The notes: generated from the letters alone by a model not told the origin. Counted from the first letter of the stretch, positions 27,095 to 36,645 are shown. The stretch: 64,000 nucleotides of DNA from Oscillospiraceae bacterium (GCA_018110985.1 JAGAWT010000006.1:62001-126000); one strand, 5' to 3'. A program made the numbers and translations.

Positions 27095-27122
27095 ACGGCG
27101 GCGGATGAAAGTCCGCCGCCGT
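27095..27122 (+). terminator. Terminator of the pil operon
   Basis: An 11-bp perfect stem ACGGCGGCGGA / TCCGCCGCCGT with a 6-nt loop is followed by TTATTATATATG. Confidence 0.92.
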
Positions 27123-27304
27123 TTATTATATATGTATTGAAATCATTATCGCTGTATGATATGATCAGATGAACAGCTGCAGCGCCGAAGTGACAGGCGG
27201 GCTGCACCTTAAAATGCCGGACAGTAAAGCTACCCTCTCTAAAATGCTCTTTCCATGGCGGCTGCACTCACACCGCCCATACCGGCCCCGTTCATAAAAA
27301 ATAC

Positions 27305-27333
27305 TTGATTTTTGCTTTGCAGTATGTTAAAAT
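27305..27333 (+). promoter_or_regulatory. Promoter of the pyrB-lon-lysA-kor operon
   Basis: TTGATT (27305-27310) and TAAAAT (27328-27333) have a 17-nt spacer. The stretch 27123-27304 before it has no gene I can support, only a short GC-rich imperfect hairpin around 27256-27280 (GGCGG ... CCGCC). The leader after the promoter has GTGCCG / CGGCAC as a small hairpin. Confidence 0.75.
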
Positions 27334-27412
27334 GGTTTGATGTGCCGGTATAGCTCACGGCACGCCGATACAACTGTTTCTTATTATGAACACCTGTGAC
27401 GGAGGGTTTATT

Positions 27413-28483
27413 ATGTTCACATCCAAATACACCAATGTTATAGACCTGACTGACTACGGCACCGAGTGGTGGCTGAGCCTTGTAAAGCTCGCCTCCGATA
27501 TATATGACGACCCGGACAAATACGCTCACGCAGCACAGGGCAAGATAATGGCCACCTTATTCTACGAACCCTCCACAAGAACACAGATGTCCTTCCAGAC
27601 CGCAATGCTGAAACTGGGAGGCACCATAATCGGCTTTGACAACCCTGCCACCTCATCCGTGGCAAAGGGCGAGAACCTTAAAGACACCACCAAGATAGTT
27701 TCTTCATATTCCGATATACTTGTGATGCGTCACCCGGAGGAGGGTGCGGCAAAGGCAGCAGCTCTTACGGCGGACTGTCCCATAATAAACGCAGGTGACG
27801 GTTCCCATCTCCACCCCTCCCAGACACTTCTCGATATGCTGACCCTTTACAGGGAAAAGGGCAGGCTCGAAGACCTTACCATCGGTCTCTGCGGCGACCT
27901 TCTCAACGGGCGCACGGTACATTCCATGTGTAAGGCTCTCTGCGGATTCAAGGGCATACACTTTGTCCTCATATCCGCTCCGGAGCTTGGAATGCCCGAT
28001 TACATAAAGGATATGCTGGATGCAGCCCATTGCAGCTACACAGAAGAGAGTTCCCTTGAAAATGCGATAGGCTCCCTTGATATGCTGTATATGACCAGAG
28101 TGCAGAAGGAGCGCTTTTCAAGTGAGGAAGAATACCTTAGACTGAAAGATGTCTACACACTGGATCCCGCAAAGCTGGCAAAGGGCAAAAAGGATCTTAT
28201 AGTTATGCACCCCCTGCCGAGAGTAGACGAGATAACCATGGATGTAGATGAAGATCCGAGAGCCATGTACTTCAAGCAGGCTCATTACGGGGTCTTTGCA
28301 AGAATGGCGCTCATACTCACGGTGCTCAATGACCCTATGAAGCCCAATGCTCTTCTGAAGGGCGAAACAGCGGATATGCAGTGCAGGAACCCCAAGTGCA
28401 TAACCCAAAAGGAAAAGTACCTGCCCCGCAGCTTCACGGGAAAATTTGCGGAGTGTGAATACTGCAGCTGCAGGAATGCCTGA
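27413..28483 (+). CDS. pyrB: Aspartate carbamoyltransferase with PyrI-like zinc tail
   Basis: This enzyme forms carbamoyl-aspartate in pyrimidine synthesis. The start is ATG 27413 with GGAGGG 8 nt upstream, giving 356 residues. The carbamoyl-phosphate motif is FYEPSTRTQMSFQTAM and the aspartate-domain motifs include HPLPRVDEI. The last ~40 residues extend beyond a normal PyrB (about 305-310) and contain C-x4-C-x18-C-x2-C (CRNPKC ... CEYC), closely resembling the zinc-binding end of the regulatory chain PyrI. The allosteric nucleotide domain of PyrI is absent. It is the first gene of its operon. Confidence 0.92.
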   Translation: MFTSKYTNVIDLTDYGTEWWLSLVKLASDIYDDPDKYAHAAQGKIMATLFYEPSTRTQMSFQTAMLKLGGTIIGFDNPATSSVAKGENLKDTTKIVSSYSDILVMRHPEEGAAKAAALTADCPIINAGDGSHLHPSQTLLDMLTLYREKGRLEDLTIGLCGDLLNGRTVHSMCKALCGFKGIHFVLISAPELGMPDYIKDMLDAAHCSYTEESSLENAIGSLDMLYMTRVQKERFSSEEEYLRLKDVYTLDPAKLAKGKKDLIVMHPLPRVDEITMDVDEDPRAMYFKQAHYGVFARMALILTVLNDPMKPNALLKGETADMQCRNPKCITQKEKYLPRSFTGKFAECEYCSCRNA

Positions 28484-28519
28484 ATAACAGATGATACACA
28501 GATATAGGAGTTAATTCAA

Positions 28520-30946
28520 ATGGATGAGACCAAAACGGTAAAGCCCGTAAGGGTAAAAGCCCTGCGGTACCCGATGCTGGGTCTTATGGGAGCCGCCCTC
28601 TTTCCCGGCGTTACCATGCATCTTGAGATATCAAGGCAGGATGCGGTAGCCGCCCTTTATACTGCCGTCAATTCCGACAGCAGGATATTCGTCACTGCCG
28701 TTGAAGAGGATGAAAACGGTGATGACGGCAGGGTGAGCCTTATAGGTGTGGTCGCAAATGTTTCCCAGTTCCTTAGGGTACAGGGGGGAACGGCAAGAGC
28801 CGTCCTTGAAGGACTGTACAAGGCGAAGATAGCCGCAGGTCCCACGGAGGTGAAGGACTCCAACGACACACCCTACCCTGAAGTCACGGTAAAGCGGATA
28901 AACGAAAGAAAGGACAGGATCTCCGCCGAGGAGACGGAAGCCCTCCTCAGAGAGGTAAAGTCACTTTTTTCCAAATTTGCCGAGCATATGCCGAAAATGC
29001 CTCCGGACTATGTGAAGATAGTCATGAACGCCACCGACCCGGACAGGGTCTTTGACAATATAGCCGTATCACTGCCCATAAGCGGAGACAAGAAGCAGTA
29101 CCTGCTCGAAGCCAACGGTATAAGGAACAAGCTCACTTCACTTATAGAGGTACTGGATGAGGAGGTAAAGATACTCAGCTTCCAGAACGAGCTCCAGGAC
29201 AAGTTCCGTGTGCAGATGGACAGATCCCAGAAGGAGTTCATACTGCGTGAGCAGATAAAGGCGCTTGAAAACGAGCTGGGCGAAAGCGAGAGCAATGCAG
29301 CCGATGCGGATGATTACCGCAGCAGGATAACGGAACTGAAACTATCACCGGAAAGCGAGGAAAAGCTCCTCAGAGAGGCAGACAGGCTGTATTCCATGTC
29401 CTCCTCCTCTCCGGAAACTGCGGTGATAAAGACCTACCTGGACACCGTACTGGATCTTCCGTGGAATGTCACCACCAAGGAAAAGGCGGATATAGTCCGT
29501 GTGAAAAAGCAGCTTGACAAGGATCACTACGGTCTTGAAAAGGTGAAGGAGCGCATACTGGAGACTATTGCCGTGCGGCAGCTGGCACCCGAGTCCAAGG
29601 GACAGATAATCTGTCTTTACGGTCCTCCGGGAGTGGGAAAGACCTCTGTTGCCAAGTCCATTGCAAAGTCACTGGGAAGAAAATATGTGCGCATCGCTCT
29701 GGGCGGCGTAAGGGATGAATCCGACATAAGAGGTCACAGAAAGACCTACATCGGTTCAATGCCCGGACGCATCATAAGCGCCCTGACAGAGGCAAAAAGC
29801 TCCAATCCCCTCATACTTCTGGATGAGATAGACAAGATATCAAGGGATTACAGGGGAGACCCCTCCTCCGCTCTCCTTGAAGTGCTTGACAGCGAACAGA
29901 ACGTTAATTTCAGGGATCACTATCTTGATATCCCCTTTGACCTTTCAAAGGTAATGTTCATCACCACTGCCAACGACCTTTCCCCCATAGACCCTCCCCT
30001 CCTTGACCGAATGGAGGTAATAGAGCTTTCAAGCTACACCCGTGAGGAAAAGTTCCATATAGCCCACGATCATCTTATACCGAAGCAGCTTGAAGCCCAC
30101 GGTATGAAGCGCTCCATGCTGAAGATCACCGACCCTGCCCTTTATGCCGTTATCGACGGCTACACGAGAGAGGCGGGAGTCCGTGAACTGGAAAGGGTCA
30201 TAGCATCCCTTTGCAGGAAGGCGGCAAAGGTGATAGTTGAGGGAGGACAGGGCGAAAATGCGGAGAACGAGGGCACCAAAAAGGTAAAGATAACTCCCTC
30301 CGATCTGGAAAAGTACCTGGGTCACAGAAAATACTACGATACCGCTGCCGCAAAGACGGACAGCGTCGGTATAGTGAACGGTCTTGCATGGACCTCCGCA
30401 GGCGGCGTTATAATGCCTCTTGAGGTGCTCGTAAACGATGGAAGGGGAAGTGTGCAGGCAACAGGCTCTCTGGGCGAAGTGATGCAGGAAAGCTCCCGCC
30501 TTGCCGTGAGCTTCGTGCGCTCCATTGCGGATGAATACGGCATAGACAGTACCTTCTACATGGATAAGGATATACATATCCATGCACCGGAGGGTGCCAC
30601 CCCGAAGGATGGTCCTTCCGCAGGTGTGACCATGACCACTGCCCTTGTATCCGCACTGACGGGCATCCCCGTTCACAGCGATGTGGCAATGACGGGAGAG
30701 ATAACCCTTCACGGAAAGGTGCTCCCCATCGGCGGGCTGCGTGAAAAGACCATGGCAGCCTACAAAGAGGGCATGAAGACCGTCATCATCCCCAAGGGGA
30801 ACGCTGCCGATCTGGACGAAGTGGATGAAGAGATAAAAAAGAGCCTGAACTTCGTTTATGCTGAAAAGATGACCGATGTGCTGGAGACCGCACTGACAAA
30901 GCACCCCTCCGAAAACAAGAGGGAAAGCGTGAAGGTGGGGTTCTGA
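28520..30946 (+). CDS. lon: ATP-dependent Lon protease
   Basis: This 808-residue protein has the full LonA layout: N-terminal substrate domain, a coiled coil (about 190-255), an AAA+ module with Walker A GPPGVGKT (368-375) and Walker B LLDEIDK, and a C-terminal protease domain. The catalytic Ser700 (KDGPSAGVTM) and Lys743 (LREKTM) are 43 residues apart, as in E. coli Lon. AGGAG lies 10 nt before the ATG. It degrades misfolded and regulatory proteins in the cytoplasm. engB follows 4 nt later, the usual lon-engB pairing in Firmicutes. Confidence 0.98.
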   Translation: MDETKTVKPVRVKALRYPMLGLMGAALFPGVTMHLEISRQDAVAALYTAVNSDSRIFVTAVEEDENGDDGRVSLIGVVANVSQFLRVQGGTARAVLEGLYKAKIAAGPTEVKDSNDTPYPEVTVKRINERKDRISAEETEALLREVKSLFSKFAEHMPKMPPDYVKIVMNATDPDRVFDNIAVSLPISGDKKQYLLEANGIRNKLTSLIEVLDEEVKILSFQNELQDKFRVQMDRSQKEFILREQIKALENELGESESNAADADDYRSRITELKLSPESEEKLLREADRLYSMSSSSPETAVIKTYLDTVLDLPWNVTTKEKADIVRVKKQLDKDHYGLEKVKERILETIAVRQLAPESKGQIICLYGPPGVGKTSVAKSIAKSLGRKYVRIALGGVRDESDIRGHRKTYIGSMPGRIISALTEAKSSNPLILLDEIDKISRDYRGDPSSALLEVLDSEQNVNFRDHYLDIPFDLSKVMFITTANDLSPIDPPLLDRMEVIELSSYTREEKFHIAHDHLIPKQLEAHGMKRSMLKITDPALYAVIDGYTREAGVRELERVIASLCRKAAKVIVEGGQGENAENEGTKKVKITPSDLEKYLGHRKYYDTAAAKTDSVGIVNGLAWTSAGGVIMPLEVLVNDGRGSVQATGSLGEVMQESSRLAVSFVRSIADEYGIDSTFYMDKDIHIHAPEGATPKDGPSAGVTMTTALVSALTGIPVHSDVAMTGEITLHGKVLPIGGLREKTMAAYKEGMKTVIIPKGNAADLDEVDEEIKKSLNFVYAEKMTDVLETALTKHPSENKRESVKVGF

Positions 30947-30950
30947 GCAG

Positions 30951-31535
30951 ATGAACTACAACAAGGCGGAATTTTACAAGAGCTTCGGAGAATTCAGGCA
31001 GATACCTCCGTCGGACAGAGCCGAGATAGCTTTTTCCGGGAGGTCGAATGTGGGAAAATCCTCCCTTATCAACAAGCTGCTCAACAGAAAGAGCCTTGCA
31101 AGGGTATCGGCTGTTCCCGGAAAGACCACCACCATAAACTTCTACACCCTTGAAAACATTTTCCTTGTGGATCTTCCGGGCTATGGCTACGCCAAGCGCT
31201 CAAAAAGTGAAAAGGAACGCTGGGCAGGGCTGATTGAAGGCTATCTGAAGGACGACAGGGATCTGCGGCTGCTGATACAGCTGATAGATATGCGGCACCC
31301 GCCCACTGCCGATGATAACATGATGATAGATTTCCTCATAGACTCGGAGATACCGTTCATCATAGTGTTCACAAAGGCGGACAAGCTGAAAAAGACCGAG
31401 CGGGAGGCTCGCATGGCTGCATTCTCCCGGGAGATAGAATGTTTTGACGACATCACCCATGTGTGCTTTTCCGCAGAAACGGGAGAGGGCGCAGAAAGGC
31501 TGAGAGAGATAATCGAGGAAGTTTCCCGTACATAA
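30951..31535 (+). CDS. engB: Ribosome biogenesis GTPase EngB (YsxC/YihA)
   Basis: This 194-residue GTPase is needed for assembly of the 50S subunit. The G motifs are G1 GRSNVGKSSLIN (residues 31-42), G3 DLPGYGYAK, G4 TKAD and G5 SAETGEG. Length and N-terminus are typical. It is translated directly after lon and before the zeta-like kinase. Confidence 0.96.
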   Translation: MNYNKAEFYKSFGEFRQIPPSDRAEIAFSGRSNVGKSSLINKLLNRKSLARVSAVPGKTTTINFYTLENIFLVDLPGYGYAKRSKSEKERWAGLIEGYLKDDRDLRLLIQLIDMRHPPTADDNMMIDFLIDSEIPFIIVFTKADKLKKTEREARMAAFSREIECFDDITHVCFSAETGEGAERLREIIEEVSRT

Positions 31536-31539
31536 GACC

Positions 31540-32124
31540 ATGAAAGCTTATACTATCATAGGCGGCGTAAACGGAACAGGAAAAAGCAGCTTCACGGGGG
31601 TATTCTCCGTTGAAAGGAATGACCTTGGCGTAATAGTCGATACCAATAAGATCGTAAAAGAGCACGGCGGTGATAGGCTGAAAGGCGGAAAAGCCGCTCT
31701 GTCACTTATCGGCAGATGCATAGCAGATGATGTTGACTTTACACAGGAAACGACTCTTTCGGGTATACGCACCCTTAAGAACATACTTCTTGCAAGAGAA
31801 AAAGGTTACAGCATCCGCCTTTACTACATAGGCATTTCCTCCGCAGAGGAGAGCATAAAAAGGATAGCAAACCGTGTCGCAAAAGGCGGGCACAGCACCC
31901 CCTCCGAGGATGTAAGGCGCAGATTCGCAAAAAGGTATGAAGATATACTGAGAATACTCCCCTACTGCAATGAAGCGTATTTCTACGATAACGAAAACGG
32001 CTTTGTCTTATCCGCAGCGTACAGAAACGGACAGATAAGACCCATTGGGAATGAGAAAGCTCCGGAATGGATAGATGAGCTGATATCATATATAATGACA
32101 AAAAGGAATGATCGGCATGGATAA
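31540..32124 (+). CDS. Zeta-toxin-like P-loop kinase/ATPase
   Basis: This 194-residue P-loop protein has Walker A GGVNGTGKSS (residues 8-17) followed by the Zeta-like pattern VDTNKIVKEHGG, DFTQETTLSG, and GYSIRLYYIGISSAEESIKR. Zeta toxins phosphorylate UDP-N-acetylglucosamine. Chromosomal relatives without an antitoxin are common and their roles are unclear. No epsilon-type antitoxin gene lies beside it. It is inside an operon of essential genes, 4 nt after engB, and overlaps lysA by 8 nt. A housekeeping small-molecule kinase role is equally possible. Confidence 0.72.
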   Translation: MKAYTIIGGVNGTGKSSFTGVFSVERNDLGVIVDTNKIVKEHGGDRLKGGKAALSLIGRCIADDVDFTQETTLSGIRTLKNILLAREKGYSIRLYYIGISSAEESIKRIANRVAKGGHSTPSEDVRRRFAKRYEDILRILPYCNEAYFYDNENGFVLSAAYRNGQIRPIGNEKAPEWIDELISYIMTKRNDRHG

Positions 32125-33400
32125 TTTAAGCGTGAACAGCAAGGGTCACCTTTGTATAGGCGGTGTCGATACCGTGGATATCGCCGCAGAATACGGCACC
32201 CCCGTCTATGTGATGGACGAGGATACGGTGAGAAGGGCGTGCAGGGAGTTCAAAGCCTCCATAGAGGAAAACTACGGCGGCGGCATGGTATGCTACGCCA
32301 CAAAGGCCTTTTGCTGCAAGGAAATGTGCAGGATAATGAAGGATGAGGGGATCGGTCTTGACACAGTTTCCGGCGGGGAGATATACACCGCTCTTTCGGT
32401 GGGATTTCCTGCGGAGAGGATAGTTTTCACCAGCAACAACAAGAAGGACGAGGAAATAGTTTACGCCCTTGAAAACGGCGTAGGGCGCATTACCTGCGAC
32501 AATATAGAGGAGCTGAGGCGCATTTCCTCCATCGCTGTGGGCATGGGAAAGACCGCAAGGGTCGTACTGAGGCTCAAGCCCGGTGTGGAGGCTCACACCT
32601 TTGAAGCCGTGATGACAGGGCAGATAGACAGCAAATTCGGCTTTGCCATAGAAACCGGAGAGGCGCTCACCGCTGCAAAGGAGTGCTCTGCACTTCCCGG
32701 GATAGAGCTTTCCGGCGTACACTGTCACATAGGCTCCCAGATACACGATATCGCCCCCTTTGAAAAGGCGGCGGAGGTCATGATAGATTTCATAGGCAGG
32801 CTGCGTGACGAGGGCATCACCATAAAGGATCTTTCTTTGGGCGGCGGTTTCGGCATAAAGTATACCGAAAAGGACATCCCCGTTCCCTACGGCGACTATA
32901 TGAAGAGGGTTTCAGCAAGGGTGAAGGAGTGCTGCAGGGCAAAGGATCTTGAAGTCCCCTTTATGATGATAGAGCCGGGGCGTTCCGTTGCAGCACCTGC
33001 GGGACTTACTCTCTACACCGTAGGATCAAGAAAGACCATACCGGATATACGCACATATATAGGCATTGACGGCGGTATGCCCGACAATCCCCGCTATGCA
33101 CTGTACAAGTCCGAATACACCGTAACAGTGGCAAACAAGGCAAACGAGCCCAAGGATGAGATCATCACCCTTGCGGGGCGCACCTGTGAATCGGGAGACC
33201 TTATAGGCGAGAATATGCCACTGCAGCACGCAGAGGAAAAGGATATCGTTGCGGTGCTGTCCACGGGAGCCTACTGCTACTCCATGGCATCCCACTACAA
33301 CAGAGTGCCCAATGCACCGGTGGTAATGGTAAAGGATAAAAAGACCCGTCTCATAGTCCGCAGAGAGACCTATGAGGATGTGGCAAGAAACGATATATGA
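32117..33400 (+). CDS. lysA: Diaminopimelate decarboxylase
   Basis: This PLP enzyme makes lysine from meso-diaminopimelate. The 427-residue protein has the PLP lysine in 'VCYATKAFCCKEMCR', the substrate motif 'GVHCHIGSQI', 'SLGGGFGIKYTEKD' and the Cys of the active site 'RTCESGDLIGENM'. The start ATG 32117 is chosen over 32108 from ribosome-binding-site spacing (AAGGA) and similarity of the first residues. It overlaps the previous gene by 8 nt. Length is normal. Confidence 0.95.
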   Translation: MDNLSVNSKGHLCIGGVDTVDIAAEYGTPVYVMDEDTVRRACREFKASIEENYGGGMVCYATKAFCCKEMCRIMKDEGIGLDTVSGGEIYTALSVGFPAERIVFTSNNKKDEEIVYALENGVGRITCDNIEELRRISSIAVGMGKTARVVLRLKPGVEAHTFEAVMTGQIDSKFGFAIETGEALTAAKECSALPGIELSGVHCHIGSQIHDIAPFEKAAEVMIDFIGRLRDEGITIKDLSLGGGFGIKYTEKDIPVPYGDYMKRVSARVKECCRAKDLEVPFMMIEPGRSVAAPAGLTLYTVGSRKTIPDIRTYIGIDGGMPDNPRYALYKSEYTVTVANKANEPKDEIITLAGRTCESGDLIGENMPLQHAEEKDIVAVLSTGAYCYSMASHYNRVPNAPVVMVKDKKTRLIVRRETYEDVARNDI

Positions 33401-33426
33401 TCCGGATTAAGGAGCGATAAAAGAAA

Positions 33427-34179
33427 ATGGTTTACGAAAGACCCCATTCACTTTGTGATGTGACCACACATTTCTGTCCCGGCTGCTCTCACGGTCTGGT
33501 ACACAGACTGGTAGCAGAGGTCATCGACGAGATGGGCATAGAAGGTCAGACCGTGGGCGTATGTCCCGTAGGCTGCGCCGTTATGAGCTATGACTATTTC
33601 GCCTGTGACATGATAGAGGCGGCACACGGCCGTGCCCCCGCCGTTGCAACAGGCGTGAAGCGCTCTCTCCCCGACAGGTTCGTATTCACCTACCAGGGAG
33701 ACGGAGACCTGGCTGCCATAGGTACGGCAGAGACCGTCCACAGCGCTACAAGAGGAGAAAACATAACCGTCATATTCATCAACAACACCATATACGGCAT
33801 GACAGGCGGTCAGATGGCTCCTACCACCCTTCCCGGACAGGTGACACAGACTACCCCCTACGGAAGAGACCCGAAGGTGGCAGGCTACCCCGTAAGAGTG
33901 TGCGAAATGGTATCCACCCTCACCGGCACTGCATTTGCACAGCGTGTTTCCGTGGACAGCCCCAAGAACGTGCGTGATGCAAAGAAGGCTATACGCAAGG
34001 CATTTGAGATCCAGAAGGCGGGTCTGGGATTCTCCATCGTGGAGATACTTTCTGCCTGTCCCACCAACTGGGGCATGACACCCATCGAGGCAAACGAGAG
34101 AGTAAGGACCGAAATGATCCCCTACTACCCTCTGGGCGTTTATAAGGATATCACTGCCGATGTAAAGGAGGAAGCGTAA
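33427..34179 (+). CDS. korB: 2-oxoacid:ferredoxin oxidoreductase beta (TPP) subunit
   Basis: This 250-residue subunit carries thiamine diphosphate. The TPP motif [12 protein letters not shown] and the metal-binding [12 protein letters not shown] are present, as are the cysteines CPGCSHG and CPVGC near the N-terminus. It resembles the beta chain of 2-oxoglutarate or branched-chain ketoacid oxidoreductases, which reduce ferredoxin while making acyl-CoA. AAGGAG lies 11 nt before the ATG. korC follows with a 1-nt overlap. The alpha and delta (ferredoxin-like) genes that normally precede it are not here. Confidence 0.9.
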   Translation: MVYERPHSLCDVTTHFCPGCSHGLVHRLVAEVIDEMGIEGQTVGVCPVGCAVMSYDYFACDMIEAAHGRAPAVATGVKRSLPDRFVFTYQGDGDLAAIGTAETVHSATRGENITVIFINNTIYGMTGGQMAPTTLPGQVTQTTPYGRDPKVAGYPVRVCEMVSTLTGTAFAQRVSVDSPKNVRDAKKAIRKAFEIQKAGLGFSIVEILSACPTNWGMTPIEANERVRTEMIPYYPLGVYKDITADVKEEA

Positions 34180-34715
34180 TGACGAGCGAGATACTTCTGG
34201 CGGGCTTCGGCGGACAGGGCATCCTTTTTGCGGGAAAGGTACTGGCATACTGCGGTCTTTCCGCAGGTCTTGAAGTCTCATGGCTCCCCTCCTACGGTCC
34301 GGAAATGAGAGGCGGCACCTGCAACTGCTCCGTTATACTCTCAGATGACCCTATCGGCTCCCCTACGGTCTATGAGCCGGATATACTCATGGTGATGAAC
34401 GAACCCTCCTTCGTGAAGTTCATCGACCACGCAAAAAGCGGTTCAAAGGTGTTCATCGACAGCACCCTTGTTGACTCCCGCACCGACAGAAAGGACATAG
34501 AGCTCTATGAGATACCCGCCACCTCTCTTGCGGAGGAGCAGGGTCTGAAAGGCGGAGCAAATATCATCCTTCTGGGGCTCATCACTGCAAAGACAGGCAT
34601 CATATCCGACAAGGACGTAAAGTCTGCCTTTGAAAAGATCGTCCCCCCCACAAAGCCTCAGCTTATCGAAAACAATCTCAGAGCCATTAAGCTCGGTCAG
34701 AGCTATAACGCATGA
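34179..34715 (+). CDS. korC: 2-oxoacid:ferredoxin oxidoreductase gamma subunit
   Basis: This 178-residue subunit matches the gamma domain of 2-oxoacid:acceptor oxidoreductases (LLAGFGGQGILFAGKVL at the N-terminus, 'WLPSYGPEMRGGTCNCSV' after it). It should pair with KorB. Its start codon overlaps the korB stop by 1 nt. It ends the operon at a strong terminator 5 nt downstream. Without korA in the neighbourhood, the substrate (2-oxoglutarate or a branched ketoacid) cannot be told. Confidence 0.9.
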   Translation: MTSEILLAGFGGQGILFAGKVLAYCGLSAGLEVSWLPSYGPEMRGGTCNCSVILSDDPIGSPTVYEPDILMVMNEPSFVKFIDHAKSGSKVFIDSTLVDSRTDRKDIELYEIPATSLAEEQGLKGGANIILLGLITAKTGIISDKDVKSAFEKIVPPTKPQLIENNLRAIKLGQSYNA

Positions 34716-34719
34716 TATC

Positions 34720-34747
34720 TCCCCCTTTTCCCTGCGGAAAAGGGGGA
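34720..34747 (+). terminator. Terminator after korC
   Basis: A 12-bp perfect stem TCCCCCTTTTCC / GGAAAAGGGGGA with loop CTGC is followed by TTTATTG. Confidence 0.92.
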
Positions 34748-34845
34748 TTTATTGCTTCTGCGATCTCATCTTGTTGAATATTTACAATTATCCTGCCGGG
34801 TTTTTATATCCTACCGTAAAAATTGTCAAAGTTTTTGTAATCACA

Positions 34846-34874
34846 TTGACAATTCTGTTAATTTGTTATACAAT
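34846..34874 (+). promoter_or_regulatory. Promoter of the secreted protein gene at 34927
   Basis: TTGACA (34846-34851) and TACAAT (34869-34874) are spaced by 17 nt. Confidence 0.85.
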
Positions 34875-34926
34875 TTAAGGGATAATATTTTTACATAATT
34901 GTTTTTTCCTGTGAGGAGATGACGAC

Positions 34927-35775
34927 ATGAAAAGGATCACAAAGATATTCGCCGCAGCCCTTATGTCCATGACAGTGGCAACTGCCTTTGTTTCGGCTCC
35001 TGCCGACCTTTCCCCCGTAAGCACAGTAAGCTGTGCAGCTTCCAAGGAACTGCCTGCTGTGACCGGTATCAGGTACTATTACAAGAACACCGGTTCCACG
35101 GTAGTTACATGGGACAAGGTGGACAATGCCTACTGCTATGTCATAAATACCTATAACAGCAGCACCCGCAAAATGAGCAAGTACAAGACCATGAAGAAGA
35201 ACTCCGTTTCCCTTCCCAAGAACTATGAGGGAAATGTGGAGATAATCGCATATTCCAAGGTGAAAAAGAAGAACAAGAAGCTGGCAGCAGGCTCCTTCGA
35301 GCTTTCCATGGAGCCCGACACCTATTCGGTATTCAACGCCGTAACAGCTCCCGAAAAGGGCACATCGGCAAATGAGTTCTATTCCTATCCCCTGACCGTC
35401 ATCACAGGGAACTACGGCCTCAAAGCCACCGGCAGCGACCTGAAGAAGATACTTGCCTCCCAGAGCGGCGATCCCCTTGAAAAGGTGCAGTCCACGCTCA
35501 GGACATATTTCAGGCAGCAGAAGAGCAGCCACACCGTGAGCACCACCAGCAACCCCGCCGCAGGCACCATAGCCAAGGAGCTGGAAAAGGGCAATTTCGT
35601 CATCTACTACGATGAGACCTCCGACGAGATAAATGTCATCTACGGCTATGAAATGACAGAGGGTGCCCTTGACAAATATGATTACATGTTTGACCTTTAC
35701 AACGGGAGCGGCTACGGCGCAGAAGTACTGGAGAGAGAAGACAGACTCGATACAAAGGCTCTCATAGTAAAATGA
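34927..35775 (+). CDS. Secreted protein of unknown function, fibronectin III-like
   Basis: This 282-residue protein has a signal peptide (about residues 1-25, with predicted cleavage near ATAFVSA or after CAAS). It then has a domain of about 90 residues (ELPAVTGIRYYYKNTGSTVV... WDKVDNAYCYVINTY) with the fibronectin-III style 'VTWDKVDNAxxY' pattern. The C-terminal ~120 residues are not recognised. Downstream, the lipoprotein gene overlaps it by 4 nt (ATGA), so the two are made together on the outer face of the cell. Confidence 0.7.
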   Translation: MKRITKIFAAALMSMTVATAFVSAPADLSPVSTVSCAASKELPAVTGIRYYYKNTGSTVVTWDKVDNAYCYVINTYNSSTRKMSKYKTMKKNSVSLPKNYEGNVEIIAYSKVKKKNKKLAAGSFELSMEPDTYSVFNAVTAPEKGTSANEFYSYPLTVITGNYGLKATGSDLKKILASQSGDPLEKVQSTLRTYFRQQKSSHTVSTTSNPAAGTIAKELEKGNFVIYYDETSDEINVIYGYEMTEGALDKYDYMFDLYNGSGYGAEVLEREDRLDTKALIVK

Positions 35776-36638
35776 ACGGGCTGAAAAGGCTGCTGCCGCT
35801 GCTTCTCCTGATACCCCTGATACTCACCTCCTGCGGGCGTGTACGCACCGCAAAGGAGATATACAAGACCGCAAAGAGAAGCTACGGTGCATGTACCATC
35901 GTTTCAAAGAGTGAGAGCGGGGAGCGCACGGAGGTCGTGCTCCACGACGAGCTGCAGGATTTTGATTATCGTGTGACAAGCAGGATGACAGAGATAAATA
36001 TTGACAATTCCTCTTTCGGAAGCATACCCCAGACCTCGGACAACTTCCTGCTCTCTTTGCAGGAAAAGGTGAGGGGCAATGTCCGTGATGTACTGGACTC
36101 CGCCTGCAACGAATACGGCTGTACATACTCCGCCGACACCTACATAGAGGAATATATACTCATCATCTTTGCACCCGATGCCGAAAAGGGGCAGGCTTGT
36201 GCCCTGAAGTGCGCAGAAGCGCTCCAGAGTCAGAACATGAAGCAGCGCCTTGACGGGAACATTATCCTGGCAGTCGGGAACGAAAGCCCGAAATACATTG
36301 ATAATGAGCATTACGGAAGCGTGAAGCTGCCGGATATAGTGTTCAGGACACCCGAGGATGAGGATATCGACTACTACACGAGGATGGCTCATATGCAGAC
36401 AGACCCGGAAGCCCGTTTCCTGCGCACGGAGAAAAAGACCTTCCGTGACACGGGAGCAGAGCTTGACAGAGTAGCGGAGACCGCAGGCTTTGACGACCCG
36501 TTCCCCACCGAAATGTCATCCCCCGTCACCTTCTACTATTTCCGCTCCTCAAAGGGAAATGAATACTTTCTCTGTGATTTCAATTATTATGATGAAGATC
36601 ACCGTGAGATGGCGTGGTACACCAATTACACCGAATAG
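35772..36638 (+). CDS. Lipoprotein of unknown function
   Basis: This 288-residue protein has the signal MNGLKRLLPLLLLIPLILTSCG with lipobox LTSC (Cys21). The mature protein is mixed alpha/beta and I recognise no domain. It is translationally coupled to the secreted protein before it. A terminator follows 8 nt after the stop. It may form a two-protein surface complex with its neighbour, which is an inference from coupling only. Confidence 0.7.
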   Translation: MNGLKRLLPLLLLIPLILTSCGRVRTAKEIYKTAKRSYGACTIVSKSESGERTEVVLHDELQDFDYRVTSRMTEINIDNSSFGSIPQTSDNFLLSLQEKVRGNVRDVLDSACNEYGCTYSADTYIEEYILIIFAPDAEKGQACALKCAEALQSQNMKQRLDGNIILAVGNESPKYIDNEHYGSVKLPDIVFRTPEDEDIDYYTRMAHMQTDPEARFLRTEKKTFRDTGAELDRVAETAGFDDPFPTEMSSPVTFYYFRSSKGNEYFLCDFNYYDEDHREMAWYTNYTE

Positions 36639-36645
36639 CCCGAAA

